64,000 nucleotides of DNA, from contig NZ_BATP01000022.1 in NCBI RefSeq assembly GCF_000739615.1, forward strand, positions 186,001-250,000, in the 5' to 3' direction. Each line of letters starts with the position of its first letter. The stretch's first letter is position 1. Below the pieces are notes generated by a model. It worked only from the letters and a program-made list of their open reading frames with translations. It did no database searches and had not been told where the DNA came from. The position numbers and the translations under genes are program-made. Shown in pieces: positions 26,983-35,203 of this stretch. The DNA is from Haloferula sp. BvORR071. GTDB lineage: Bacteria > Verrucomicrobiota > Verrucomicrobiia > Verrucomicrobiales > Akkermansiaceae.

Positions 26983-28470
26983 TTATGAACGGTGAAGTCC
27001 CCAGCTGCCAATGTTCGAGTTGGTCAAAAACTTCCGCGCAAACCACGCAGATGAGCTGACGATTCGAGTGATGGTTTCCGCGCCCACGTCCGAAAAGCCC
27101 TCCGGCGAGCCATGCCCCTTTTTCCACTTGGTCCAAGTGATGGCTTTGTTGATGGCCCGGTCCTCCAGCGGGTATCCAAGCAGGCTTAGCACGGTGGAGA
27201 AATAGGCTTCCTCGGGATGCTGCATGGCAGCAAAATCGGACGTGTAGTCCACACTGGTTACCCACTCTGCGGCCATGCGGTCGAGGAGCCACCACTGAGA
27301 TTGGAATCTCCAGCAGCCCGAAGGGACAACCGGAAGCTGGGCCGCCCTCTCAAGCTGAAGGTCCCGGGCATTTTCCAAAGTATTCCAATGGAATCTCGAC
27401 TTGGGATCCAAGCGGAGCTGCCGCAGCATTTCCGGCAGAGGAATGGCGGGAACGCAGGATTCCGAGAGCAGCACGAAGTGAGTGAGCTGCGGGTCCTTCA
27501 AGGCCTCCAAGAGCAGCGAGAGAGCGGCCTGCACCAAGGAGATGCTGCCCCAAGCGGTCTCGTGAATGTCAGTGATAGCAGTGTTCTCGAGGAAGCCGCC
27601 TTGGATCGCACCGGGATCCTTTGGATGACTGAAGACGCGGACCTCGGGGCTCTGGCCAATGAACTCCCGCCAAATCTCAGGGTGATTCACGTCTCCCCGG
27701 GTTAAAAACAAAAGTCCGAGCTTGGGTGAGATCCGGCCCGGCTCTGCCGCCTGGGCTCCCATGATGCCTGCGAAGGTCTCCTCGACCAGAAGCGGATGAC
27801 TCTTCTGGCTACCACCTTTCAGATACAAGATATCATCCTCCTCGACCTTCTTTTCGTCGCCGACTCCGATCCACGCCAAGTTTGGAAAACAGGCATAGGA
27901 GGGAATCGTCTCTTGAAGCGCTGTCATCCGCTCCTGCGGAGATGACATAGCGAGCGGATCATCCCCATGATGACCTTCGAGCGCCGCCAGAAACTCGTCG
28001 TAGTGGGTCTCCCTGATGGCAAAGGCTGCCGAGTGGATCACCTGGGATGAGCGGACCACTCCCGGTGAAATCGGGACAGCTTGTTTGCCGTGGACGGCGC
28101 CGAAGAAGAAAATACCCCAATCCTCCGGGATATCCACCGCCGCTACCAAGGATCGGAAGTTCGGATGAAATATGGCTTCGTCCGAAATCAGTAAAACCGC
28201 GCTCGCGCGGGAATGCTTGGCGCGACGGATTGCCAGCCTGAGTGTCAGCGCCCAAGCGTAGTCGGAGGCTGTTTGATAGCCTTCGAAGCCAACGGATCCG
28301 CGGGACCGGCGCTTGGCGATCCTTCTTGAGATGAAGCGCGGGGCTATCGCGGGAAATCTCCGCGCCTCAACTCCTGACGAAAACAGGTTCCACTCGACTT
28401 CCTGCCGCTCCGCGGTCCGGATGCCGGAGTTGAGCCAGTAGCGAAGCGGGAAGGTCGTCTCGAAATTCAT
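26983..28470 (-). CDS. Two-domain glycosyltransferase: GT25-like and GT14/core-2 branching-like, 495 aa
   Basis: The first 230 residues resemble LPS glycosyltransferase family 25 (WNLFSSGVEARRFPAIAP, SDYAWALTLRLAIRRAK, SAVLLISDEAIFHPNF, GIFFFGAVHG). Residues about 250-490 resemble the core-2/I-branching (GT14) family (KLGLLFLTRGDVNHPEIW, FVLLSESCVPAIPLPEML, FQSQWWLLDRMAAEWV, HPEEAYFSTVLSLLGY). Such enzymes add galactose and N-acetylglucosamine, respectively, to glycans. No membrane segment is visible. It lies 21 bases after the 227-residue gene and 59 before the 809-residue gene. Both folds are recognised from motifs; activity is inferred. Confidence 0.75.
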   Translation of the reverse strand: MNFETTFPLRYWLNSGIRTAERQEVEWNLFSSGVEARRFPAIAPRFISRRIAKRRSRGSVGFEGYQTASDYAWALTLRLAIRRAKHSRASAVLLISDEAIFHPNFRSLVAAVDIPEDWGIFFFGAVHGKQAVPISPGVVRSSQVIHSAAFAIRETHYDEFLAALEGHHGDDPLAMSSPQERMTALQETIPSYACFPNLAWIGVGDEKKVEEDDILYLKGGSQKSHPLLVEETFAGIMGAQAAEPGRISPKLGLLFLTRGDVNHPEIWREFIGQSPEVRVFSHPKDPGAIQGGFLENTAITDIHETAWGSISLVQAALSLLLEALKDPQLTHFVLLSESCVPAIPLPEMLRQLRLDPKSRFHWNTLENARDLQLERAAQLPVVPSGCWRFQSQWWLLDRMAAEWVTSVDYTSDFAAMQHPEEAYFSTVLSLLGYPLEDRAINKAITWTKWKKGHGSPEGFSDVGAETITRIVSSSAWFARKFLTNSNIGSWGLHRS

Positions 28471-28491
28471 ATCCTCTCCGGATTCACCGCG

Positions 28492-29175
28492 TCATGACTC
28501 GAGGATGTCCAGGAAATGCCCCGCCTCATCGTCGTAAACGGACATCATGTGGAACCCGAAGGCCGCGCGCCGCCGGGTAGTTTCGTCAAGGCCACTGAAA
28601 AGAAGCACTGCGGCCTTGGTGAAATCCTCGACATTGCACTCGGGATCCGCGGCATGGAGGACCTCTCCTCTCTCGAACTCAGCCCAAGTCCACTTTCCTC
28701 CGCGCAGCGCCACCTCGATTCCGACGCTTTGGAGTTCAACCACGAATTCCCTTAGGCAACAGCCTCTCACTGCCAGGAATCCCGGCTCGAAATGCCCGGC
28801 GACGCGGCTGACCAATACATCCCTGTCGCTATCAAACAGGTGGTCAAGGTTGCGCAAGACCACCGCCGGGGTATCCGCAAGCAGGACCCAACCGTCCACC
28901 CCGACGACTTCCGCTGCCAGAGCCAGGGTGTGCTGGCGCGCCAGGTCAGAAAGCTCGTTGCTTCCCGGATCCAGATACGGAAGCCCTTGTGATAGTTCGA
29001 CCTCATCCAGTCCCGGGCGTCCGACCGGGAACAAGGGTTGTGGAAAGTTCCTGCCGATCAAGATCTGACCGTCCCAGAGATGCCTCAGCAAGGAAGCACA
29101 CCAAATCTTTCCGGAGACTCGCGCCGAGTGCGAGCTCCGCTGGCCGACCACAGCGCTAATGGCGAGATTTGGCAT
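28492..29175 (-). CDS. Putative GT8-like glycosyltransferase, 227 aa
   Basis: The segment VDGWVLLADTPAVVLRNLDHLF corresponds to the Y-x-D-x-D nucleotide-sugar site and following strand of GT8-like enzymes (usual form LYLDADTLVLRNLDHL), but here the second Asp of the DxD motif appears as DT only, so metal binding may be altered. LVSRVAGHFEPGFLAVRG fits the acceptor loop of the same fold. It is the first gene of the cluster. The chain is shorter than the usual 280-300 residues of the family. Assignment is tentative, strengthened by two further glycosyltransferases in the same operon. Confidence 0.55.
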   Translation of the reverse strand: MPNLAISAVVGQRSSHSARVSGKIWCASLLRHLWDGQILIGRNFPQPLFPVGRPGLDEVELSQGLPYLDPGSNELSDLARQHTLALAAEVVGVDGWVLLADTPAVVLRNLDHLFDSDRDVLVSRVAGHFEPGFLAVRGCCLREFVVELQSVGIEVALRGGKWTWAEFERGEVLHAADPECNVEDFTKAAVLLFSGLDETTRRRAAFGFHMMSVYDDEAGHFLDILES

Positions 29176-29844
29176 AGATGATAGCTTGGGTAGAACTTCC
29201 GGAAAGAACCGGCAAGATTAGAGCATGTTTGAAAAGCTCATAATGCGGCAGGTCAAGTCAAGCATCCTCCGGTCCGCATGAAGTTGAGGAGGGCGATTGG
29301 GATGACCATCGCCGACGGCACAACATCGGCCTCCCATCTCAAGATGTTAGAAGTCAAAAAATTCCCCGCAATCATGCCAACTGGACCATGCGGGTTCTGC
29401 TCCCTCTCCTTCCGAGGAGCGCAGGGCCTCAGCCGAATCGCCAATTCCTGAAGTCAGCGATCCTTCGGCAACTCTCATGAGATTCACGACAGATATACCC
29501 GCGCAAGACAACCACCGCATAACCCACCCCGGCACATTTCCCGCCGTCGCCCGGCACCCTGTAGTTCGAACGCAGAAACAAACGGCAGCACCGTTGGCTC
29601 ACCTACCTCACTGAGGACCAATCTAGCAGCCTCCGTGGAACAAATCCCCGGCGTAAACTCTCGCAGCCTTTTTCCCGCCAGTGAGGACAACCCATCAGGC
29701 CGCGTGCCAAGCGCTTACTTGGCGCAAGGGAGCGGCTAAAAGCGGTTTGCCGAGGCCCCTCTTCGCGCCGACCTCGGCGGATTTGCGGGAGTGGACCACA
29801 ATTGTGGCCTGAGGCCACCTCCCAGCAAGGCGCTGAGAGAAAAG
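29176..29844. other. Long gene-poor stretch between glycosyltransferases and tRNA-Pro
   Basis: About 670 bases with no convincing gene: the short open frames (such as 29278-29451 on the plus strand, 57 codons) lack recognisable products. Base composition is lower in GC than the flanks. I looked for integrase remnants, transposase fragments and a repeat of the tRNA 3' end and found none. The promoter of the glycosyltransferase cluster must lie near 29180-29260. Confidence 0.4.
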
Positions 29845-29921
29845 TGGTCGGGGCGGCCAGATTCGAACTGACGACATCCTGCTCCCAAAGCAGGCGCTCT
29901 ACCAGGCTGAGCTACGCCCCG
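29845..29921 (-). tRNA. tRNA-Pro (anticodon UGG)
   Basis: Read on the minus strand the sequence folds as a full cloverleaf: acceptor CGGGGCG (from 29921) pairs with CGCCCCG (to 29849), D arm TAGCTCAGCCTGGTAGAGCG, anticodon stem CCTGC/GCAGG with loop TTTGGGA giving anticodon TGG, T arm with GTTCGAATC. A discriminator A and an encoded CCA complete the 3' end at 29845. The glycosyltransferase cluster lies on the 3' side. Confidence 0.96.
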
Positions 29922-29977
29922 GACGGGCGGGACCATCTGGGAGCAAAGCGGCGCTGGCAAGACGAAAGGAAGGATTT

Positions 29978-30616
29978 TCAACGGCGGTTGTTCCACGCCT
30001 CGTTTCCGTAGCGTGCAGCCGTCTTTTCCGCAAGAATGGCTGGCGGCGGGGTGAACTCAATGACTTCGACACCGCGGGAGAGCGCTTGGGCCAAATTTCC
30101 CGCGAGATCCGCGCTCCCTTGGACCGATCCTTGGTGCAGCAACCCGCGCACGCTCCGGCGCTGGCCCGCCCCGGCGATTTTTCCGCCCTTGGCATCCAGA
30201 ATATCGTGCTCCACCGGCTGGGTGAAGCATTCCCCGCCCGCAGCGGGGGCACTGGTCCCAGCCAACCGCGCCGAATGCCCCAGCACCGCGGCCAAGGCCC
30301 CGTGGATCAGCCGGTAGCTCTCCGCACCCCGGGCCTCCGCAAGCTCATACCCGCGGGGAATGAAAAGCGTATAAGTCCAGTCCGCCCGGTGATCGACGAT
30401 GCCGCCGCCGGTCCAGCGCCGCACCCAGCGCAGGTCGCTCTCCGCCGGCAAATCCGCCAGCTTCACAAAGTAGCCGAAGCTCCCCCAGCCCGACTCCCAG
30501 CGGTAGGAGCGCAGCAGCGGGACCTCGCAGGTCTCCGCCAGCCACTCATCCACCGCCATGTTCTCCGGCCCCGGGCGCGGGACGGGATCAAGCCAGAGCT
30601 GGAGCTGCGGGAGCAC
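29978..30616 (-). CDS. Lipoate-protein ligase A family protein, 212 aa
   Basis: The product matches the BPL/LplA/LipB fold: RRWTGGGIVDHRADWTYTLF corresponds to the lipoyl-AMP binding RRxSGGGxVxHD segment, and KIAGAGQRRSVRGLLHQGSV to the KisGsaQrr...lhHGtll segment with the catalytic Lys. It has the short form of about 210 residues without the accessory C-terminal domain, so it might be an octanoyl or lipoyl transferase rather than a complete ligase. It would modify 2-oxoacid dehydrogenases or the glycine cleavage H protein in the cytoplasm. The start is a GTG at 30616. It is transcribed away from cbiX. Confidence 0.85.
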   Translation of the reverse strand: MLPQLQLWLDPVPRPGPENMAVDEWLAETCEVPLLRSYRWESGWGSFGYFVKLADLPAESDLRWVRRWTGGGIVDHRADWTYTLFIPRGYELAEARGAESYRLIHGALAAVLGHSARLAGTSAPAAGGECFTQPVEHDILDAKGGKIAGAGQRRSVRGLLHQGSVQGSADLAGNLAQALSRGVEVIEFTPPPAILAEKTAARYGNEAWNNRR

Positions 30617-30729
30617 GGGGAAAGAGTCCAGAGACCAGACGCGAGAGACAAGAGGGATCCCGCGCTCCGGGTCCGGTTTCTTGTCTTTGGGCTCTTGCCT
30701 CTTCTGTCCGGGCCGCCCAGCCTTCCGCC

Positions 30730-31545
30730 ATGTCCTTCACGCCCAAGCCCGGCACCGCGCTGCTGATCGTCGGCCACGGCTCAACGGAGAATCCGGATTC
30801 GTCCACTCCCTACTTCGAGCATGCCGATGAGATCCGGCAGCGCGGACTCTTCGGGGAGGTCCACTGCTGCTTCTGGAAGGAGGAGCCCTCGATGCGCGAG
30901 TCGGCCTACATGATCGATGCGGACGAGGTTTACGTGGTGCCGGACTTCATCAGCGAGGGCTACTTCACCCAAGAGGTGATCCCCCGCGAACTGCAACTCG
31001 AAGGCCCGACCACCCGCCGCGGAGGAAAGACCTGGCACTACACGCTCCCCGTCGGCGTGCACCGCTCGATGACCGGGCTGCTGCTGCAGCGCGCGAAGGA
31101 AGTCGCTCCCGATGCCTCGCCCGCGGAGACCACCCTCTTTATCGTCGGCCACGGCACCGGCCTGAACCAGAACTCCACCAAGGCGATCCGCGACCAGGTG
31201 GATCTGATCAAGGCCTCCGGCGCGGGCTATGCCGAGGTGCACGATGCCTTCATGGAGGAGCAGCCCTTCATCGCCGAGTGGGACAAGATCGCGGCCACGC
31301 CCAATGTCGTGGTGGTGCCCTTCTTCATCGCCGACGGCCTGCACAGCTACCAGGACATCCCCGTGCTGTTAGGGATCGAGGCCGAGCCCGGCGAGGCGGC
31401 CAGCCAGCGCGAGGTCTTCCGGCACAATCCCCACCACCTGCGCGGCAAGACGCTCTACTACTCCTCTTCCATTGGCACCGAACGCAACATGGCAGACGTG
31501 ATCCTCGACCAGGTCGCAGACTTCGACGCGACGCACCTTTCATGA
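30730..31545 (+). CDS. cbiX: Sirohydrochlorin cobaltochelatase-like CbiX, 271 aa
   Basis: Two tandem halves each start with the family strand and metal-site His: TALLIVGHGSTENPDSS and TTLFIVGHGTGLNQNSTKAI. Further family blocks are FISEGYFTQEVIPREL and VVVPFFIADGLHSYQDIPVL, with His residues that line the metal site. CbiX/SirB enzymes insert cobalt or iron into sirohydrochlorin for cobalamin or siroheme synthesis in the cytoplasm. The stop overlaps the start of the next gene (ATGA at 31542-31545), an iron-sulfur partner to which CbiX is joined in Deinococcus. No other cobalamin gene is in the window, so cobalt versus iron is not settled. Confidence 0.88.
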   Translation: MSFTPKPGTALLIVGHGSTENPDSSTPYFEHADEIRQRGLFGEVHCCFWKEEPSMRESAYMIDADEVYVVPDFISEGYFTQEVIPRELQLEGPTTRRGGKTWHYTLPVGVHRSMTGLLLQRAKEVAPDASPAETTLFIVGHGTGLNQNSTKAIRDQVDLIKASGAGYAEVHDAFMEEQPFIAEWDKIAATPNVVVVPFFIADGLHSYQDIPVLLGIEAEPGEAASQREVFRHNPHHLRGKTLYYSSSIGTERNMADVILDQVADFDATHLS

Positions 31546-32180
31546 AACTCGCTGAACGCCTCGCCCAAGCCCTCGCCGCCGGCATCCGCCACATCGGCCA
31601 AGTCGCGATCTCGCCGCGTGCCGGTGCCAAGGGCTACGAACTCCGCCACATCGACGACGAAGGCCAGCCCGAGTCCGCGCTCCAGCGTCACGAAGGCATC
31701 GCTGCGGCACGCAGCATTTCCACTTGGGCGGCGGACGGCCACTACCGCTTCACCAAGGGCGAACTCTCGCTGGTCCGCGGCTGGCGGCTGCTGTTAGATT
31801 CACCGGAAGAGCTGAGGCAAGCCCTCGATTTATTCTACCCCGCCGCTGCTGGCTTGTGGTTCGCCCAAGCCGATGGCCGCATCGAGATCGAGCACCTCCG
31901 CGCCAAGCTCAACCGCCAGACCGGGATGTATCGCTTCGCCCGCAATATCAACGATGAAACCGCGCAGCGCCTCGTCCGCGAGGTCTGCGGACCGGGCAAT
32001 TGTTGCGTGAAGAAGATCCTCTGGCAGATCGATGCGGACACCCCGCTGGAAGACAGCGAGGCCAGCCGCTTCGATGGCGTGGTGGGAGAGATCGCCCGCG
32101 CCGAGGCAATCCCCCTGCTGTGCCGGGAAGCCTGTAACCATTTCGTGGCGGAGGCCCGCAAAGCCGCGAAGGCGAAGTAG
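31542..32180 (+). CDS. DR2241-like iron-sulfur partner of CbiX, 212 aa
   Basis: The start at 31542 overlaps the cbiX stop by four bases; the frame extends further upstream only as a shadow of cbiX. The C-terminal half carries a cysteine set that fits a 4Fe-4S site (VCGPGNCCVKK and, 45 residues later, LCREACNHF). The N-terminal part (ALAAGIRHIGQVAISPRAG, YELRHIDDE) and the block LRAKLNRQTGMYRFARNIND match the domain known from the C-terminal part of Deinococcus DR2241, in which it follows a CbiX domain. The coupling indicates that the two proteins act as a complex in metallation of the tetrapyrrole. The role of the cluster is unknown. Confidence 0.78.
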   Translation: MKLAERLAQALAAGIRHIGQVAISPRAGAKGYELRHIDDEGQPESALQRHEGIAAARSISTWAADGHYRFTKGELSLVRGWRLLLDSPEELRQALDLFYPAAAGLWFAQADGRIEIEHLRAKLNRQTGMYRFARNINDETAQRLVREVCGPGNCCVKKILWQIDADTPLEDSEASRFDGVVGEIARAEAIPLLCREACNHFVAEARKAAKAK

Positions 32181-32182
32181 CG

Positions 32183-32650
32183 CTACTCCTTGCCGGGCCC
32201 GATGAACATTTCCTCCCGCAGTTTGCCGTCGATGTTCTTCCGGCTGCGGTAGAACTTCATCATCTTGCCAGCTTCATTCACCACCGGCGAAAGCCCGCAG
32301 GTGAGTGAAATGTAGCGCACCGGGCCGCTATTATTCTCCGGCGTATCGGCGGCGGCGAACCAGTCGTCGATCTTGCTCTCCTCCTTGAAGTCCGCGAAGT
32401 CCTTGCCGGGACCCACGCCGAGCAGGGTGAGCTGCTCCATCATCTTCGCGGGCTTGCTGCCGGGGTAGAGGATCGCGTTGATCTGGTCCGCCTGTAGCGC
32501 CCGGTAAGGGTCCCGCGCCTCGGCTTCCGCCTTGGCCAGCTTCTTGCGCGCTACATCCGCGGGATTCGCAGGACCGCACGCGGCCAGCACCACGGCCAGG
32601 AGGGCCGAACCTAACAAAAATTCCGCCCGTGCCATCATGCGCGCCCTCAC
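32183..32650 (-). CDS. Predicted lipoprotein, unknown function, 155 aa
   Basis: A lipobox (LLAVVLAAC, Cys at about 25) predicts a lipid-anchored periplasmic or outer-membrane protein. The mature part starts with a charged helix (ARKKLAKAEAEARDPYRALQ) followed by a small alpha/beta domain without motifs I recognise. Its ATG overlaps the stop of the PPK2 gene by four bases, so it is translated with PPK2, but a polyphosphate-related role is only suggested by that position. It converges on the DR2241-like gene with two bases between stops. Confidence 0.6.
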   Translation of the reverse strand: MRARMMARAEFLLGSALLAVVLAACGPANPADVARKKLAKAEAEARDPYRALQADQINAILYPGSKPAKMMEQLTLLGVGPGKDFADFKEESKIDDWFAAADTPENNSGPVRYISLTCGLSPVVNEAGKMMKFYRSRKNIDGKLREEMFIGPGKE

Positions 32651-33552
32651 TCAATTTTGATCGAAGCCGGATCCCAGGTCGGCTTCGGGAAATCCATCCG
32701 CAGGTTGCGCAGGGTATCCACCATGATCCGCGCCACCACCAGGTTCCGGTACCACTTGCGGTCGGCGGGAATGACGAACCACGGCGCCTGCTCGGTGCTG
32801 GTCTTCTCGAAAAGATCCTCGTAGACCTTCTCGAACTCATTCCATTGCGCCCGGTCGGCCAGGTCGTCAGGATTGAACTTCCAGTATTTGGCAGGATTCG
32901 CGAGCCGCGACTCGAGGCGCTTCTTCTGCTCATCCTTCGAGATGTGCAGGAACATCTTGATGATGGTGGTGCCCTCCTCCGCCAGCATCCGCTCGAATTC
33001 GATCACGTGGCGATAGCGGCGCTTCCACACTTCCTCGCCGAAAAGCTTCTTCACCCGCACGGCGATGATGTCCTCGTAGTGGCTGCGGTTGAAGATCACG
33101 ATCTCACCATTGCCCGGCACCTCGCGGTGCACGCGCCACAGGAAATCGTGGGCCAGCTCAACCTCGCTCGGCTTCTTGAAGGCCGCCACCCGTACCCCCT
33201 GCGGGTCCACACGGGAGAAGACATGCTTCACGCAGCCGTCCTTGCCGCCGGTATCCATCGCCTGCAGCACGATCAGCACGCGATGCTTCTGCTGCGCGTA
33301 GAGGACCTTCTGGAGGGCCTGAAGCTCATCCCGCAGCTCGTCGAAGAGCTGTTGGGACTCCAGCTTGCCACCCTCCTTATAGAGCTCGCACTCCCCGGCA
33401 TCGATCGCCGAGAGATCCACCTTGTCCCCGGGCTTCACCCGGTATCGCTTGATGGACTCGCCGATTCTCATTTGCGGCCCATGCTCGTCCGGGTCCCGCA
33501 GGCTGGCAAGCATGGAGTCGGCTGGGCCCCGGCTTTCAGGCGTGTCACACAT
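32647..33552 (-). CDS. ppk2: Polyphosphate kinase 2 family protein
   Basis: PPK2 enzymes move phosphate between polyphosphate and nucleotides. The Walker A motif LQAMDTGGKDG, the following KHVFSRVDPQGVRV and the Walker B-like GEIVIFNRSHYEDI are all present, as is the C-terminal WYRNLVVARIMVDTL. The start RYRVKPGDKVDLSAI resembles the polyphosphate:AMP/ADP phosphotransferase subgroup (class III-like), so either AMP or ADP phosphorylation is possible. The ATG at 33552 gives 301 residues; a start at 33471, just before the conserved region, is about equally likely. The gene diverges from ppx across 41 bases, and ppk1 follows ppx, which makes this a dedicated polyphosphate locus. Confidence 0.9.
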   Translation of the reverse strand: MCDTPESRGPADSMLASLRDPDEHGPQMRIGESIKRYRVKPGDKVDLSAIDAGECELYKEGGKLESQQLFDELRDELQALQKVLYAQQKHRVLIVLQAMDTGGKDGCVKHVFSRVDPQGVRVAAFKKPSEVELAHDFLWRVHREVPGNGEIVIFNRSHYEDIIAVRVKKLFGEEVWKRRYRHVIEFERMLAEEGTTIIKMFLHISKDEQKKRLESRLANPAKYWKFNPDDLADRAQWNEFEKVYEDLFEKTSTEQAPWFVIPADRKWYRNLVVARIMVDTLRNLRMDFPKPTWDPASIKIE

Positions 33553-33593
33553 TCGTCATTGAAAGCCGGGCGCTGGCGCGCTGTCTTTGGCCG

Positions 33594-35144
33594 ATGTCCG
33601 CCACATTGCCCGCCGACGCCTCCGGTTCGCTCGCGACCGCGATCCATGTCGGTGCCGGCTCCGTCTCACTGCTGGTGGCCGAGCCCACGGGGAATGGCAC
33701 TTACCGGGCGGTCGATTTCCTGGAGCAGCCGGCCCCGCTCGCCCGCGATGTCTTCCGCCACGGCCACATCAGCGCGGAGACCACCGAGCGGATCGTCACC
33801 ATCCTCAAGGACTATCAGAACGCGCTGGCCGAATACGGTGCGGATGGCCATGCCATCACCCGCGCCGTGGCCACTAACATCCTGGTGGAGGCCACCAACT
33901 ACGATATCTTCCTCAACCGCATCCGCATCGCCTGCGGCTTCTCGATCAATCCGATCGATGACGGCGAGATGACCCGCCTGATCTATCTGAAGACCCGGCG
34001 GCGCCTCAAGGATACCCCGGCGATGCGGCGGAGCTGCACCCTGGTGGTCCATGTCGGCCCCGGGAATACCCGTGCTCTCCTCTTCCAAGACGGCGCCATC
34101 AGCCGCTACACCAGCTACCGGCTGGGCACCCACCGCACCCGCGAGGCGACGGAAGGCTCCCACGCCGAGGGCGCGGCCATGCTGCGGGTCATCCGCGAGC
34201 ACACCAGCGGCAACCTTGCGCAGATGAAATTCGACTACAGTGATGTCGAACTCGAAGGGCTGGTGGTCATCGGCTACGAGATCCAACAGATCGCCCGCCA
34301 ACTCTCGAAGAGCGCCGGAGCCCACACCCTCAAGTCGCTCAAGAAGATGACCATGGAGGCCGCCCAGATGAGCGACCTCGACTTGGTCACGCGCTATCAG
34401 ATCGACTACCAGACAGCCGAGGCCTTGTTGCCCGCGCTGGAGACGAATCTCGCGATTGCCGAGATCTTCGGTCTTAAGGAAGTTCACATCCCGGCCAGCG
34501 ACTACGAGCAAGGGATTTTGCAGGACCTGCTGGTCTCCAGCAGCCTCGCCGGCACCCTGGACCAGGAAGTCCTGCGCTCGGCGCGGATCCTGGCCCTGCG
34601 CTATCAATCGGACCCGCGCCACGGCGAGCACGTCGCCAAGATCTGCCAGCATCTCTTCTCCGAACTGCAAGACCTGCACCGGATGAGCAAGCACGACGCG
34701 ATGCTCCTGCAGGTCGCCGCAATCCTCCACGAGGTGGGCACCTTCGTCAGCCCGCGCGCGCACCACAAGCACTCCGAATACATCATCCTGAATAGCGAGA
34801 TCTTCGGGCTCGATCGCCGCGACATCAACATGGTGGCGATGATCTCGCGCTACCACCGCCACTCCGGCCCGCGGATCGATCATCCAAACTACCACGACCT
34901 CGATACCGTCGACCGCATCCGCGTCGCCAAGCTCTCCTCGCTGCTGCGTGTGGCGGATGCCCTCGAGCGAACCCACGAGCAGCGGGTCGCCGACATCCTT
35001 GTCCGCCGCGACGAACGCCGCCTGCGCCTCGGCCTGCCCGGTGTGACTGACGCCGCCGTCGAGCGTCTCGCCATGGCCTCGAAGGGCGACCTCTTCGAGC
35101 AGGTCTTCGGGCTCGAGGTTGTCATCGACGACGCGGGTGGCTAA
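33594..35144 (+). CDS. ppx: Exopolyphosphatase, Ppx/GppA family with C-terminal HD domain
   Basis: The 516-residue chain has the actin/ASKHA ATPase fold of Ppx/GppA at 10-310 (AIHVGAGSVSLLVAEP, TLVVHVGPGNTRALLFQDG, LEGLVVIGYEIQQIA) and an HD-type domain at about 330-500 (HGEHVAKICQHLF, LLQVAAILHEVGTFV, MVAMISRYHRHSG). It would hydrolyse polyphosphate from its ends or act on pppGpp. The usual DxGSNS strand near the start is replaced by HVGAGSVSL, a deviation in a site that binds phosphate, so activity may differ from the E. coli enzyme. A TTGAAA/TGTCTT pair with 17-base spacing sits before the ATG. It is 59 bases ahead of ppk1. Confidence 0.88.
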   Translation: MSATLPADASGSLATAIHVGAGSVSLLVAEPTGNGTYRAVDFLEQPAPLARDVFRHGHISAETTERIVTILKDYQNALAEYGADGHAITRAVATNILVEATNYDIFLNRIRIACGFSINPIDDGEMTRLIYLKTRRRLKDTPAMRRSCTLVVHVGPGNTRALLFQDGAISRYTSYRLGTHRTREATEGSHAEGAAMLRVIREHTSGNLAQMKFDYSDVELEGLVVIGYEIQQIARQLSKSAGAHTLKSLKKMTMEAAQMSDLDLVTRYQIDYQTAEALLPALETNLAIAEIFGLKEVHIPASDYEQGILQDLLVSSSLAGTLDQEVLRSARILALRYQSDPRHGEHVAKICQHLFSELQDLHRMSKHDAMLLQVAAILHEVGTFVSPRAHHKHSEYIILNSEIFGLDRRDINMVAMISRYHRHSGPRIDHPNYHDLDTVDRIRVAKLSSLLRVADALERTHEQRVADILVRRDERRLRLGLPGVTDAAVERLAMASKGDLFEQVFGLEVVIDDAGG

Positions 35145-35203
35145 AGCTTCCCGATTTCAAATTTCAATTTCCAGATCTCAAATTCCATCTCTCGTTCTTC
35201 CGC
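35145..35203. repeat. AT-rich intergenic element upstream of ppk1
   Basis: The 59-base gap contains gatttcaaatttcaattt and agatctcaaatt, a run of TTTCAAAT-type units. A closely related block, ctcaaatttgaaatttcaga followed by tctcaaatttcaaatttc, lies at 42194-42232 before rpmI, so this is a repeated element. Confidence 0.4.

Noticed and set aside
29176..29844. Integrase or insertion-sequence remnant next to tRNA-Pro
   Set aside because: Short translations on both strands show no transposase or recombinase motif, and there is no second copy of the tRNA 3' end.
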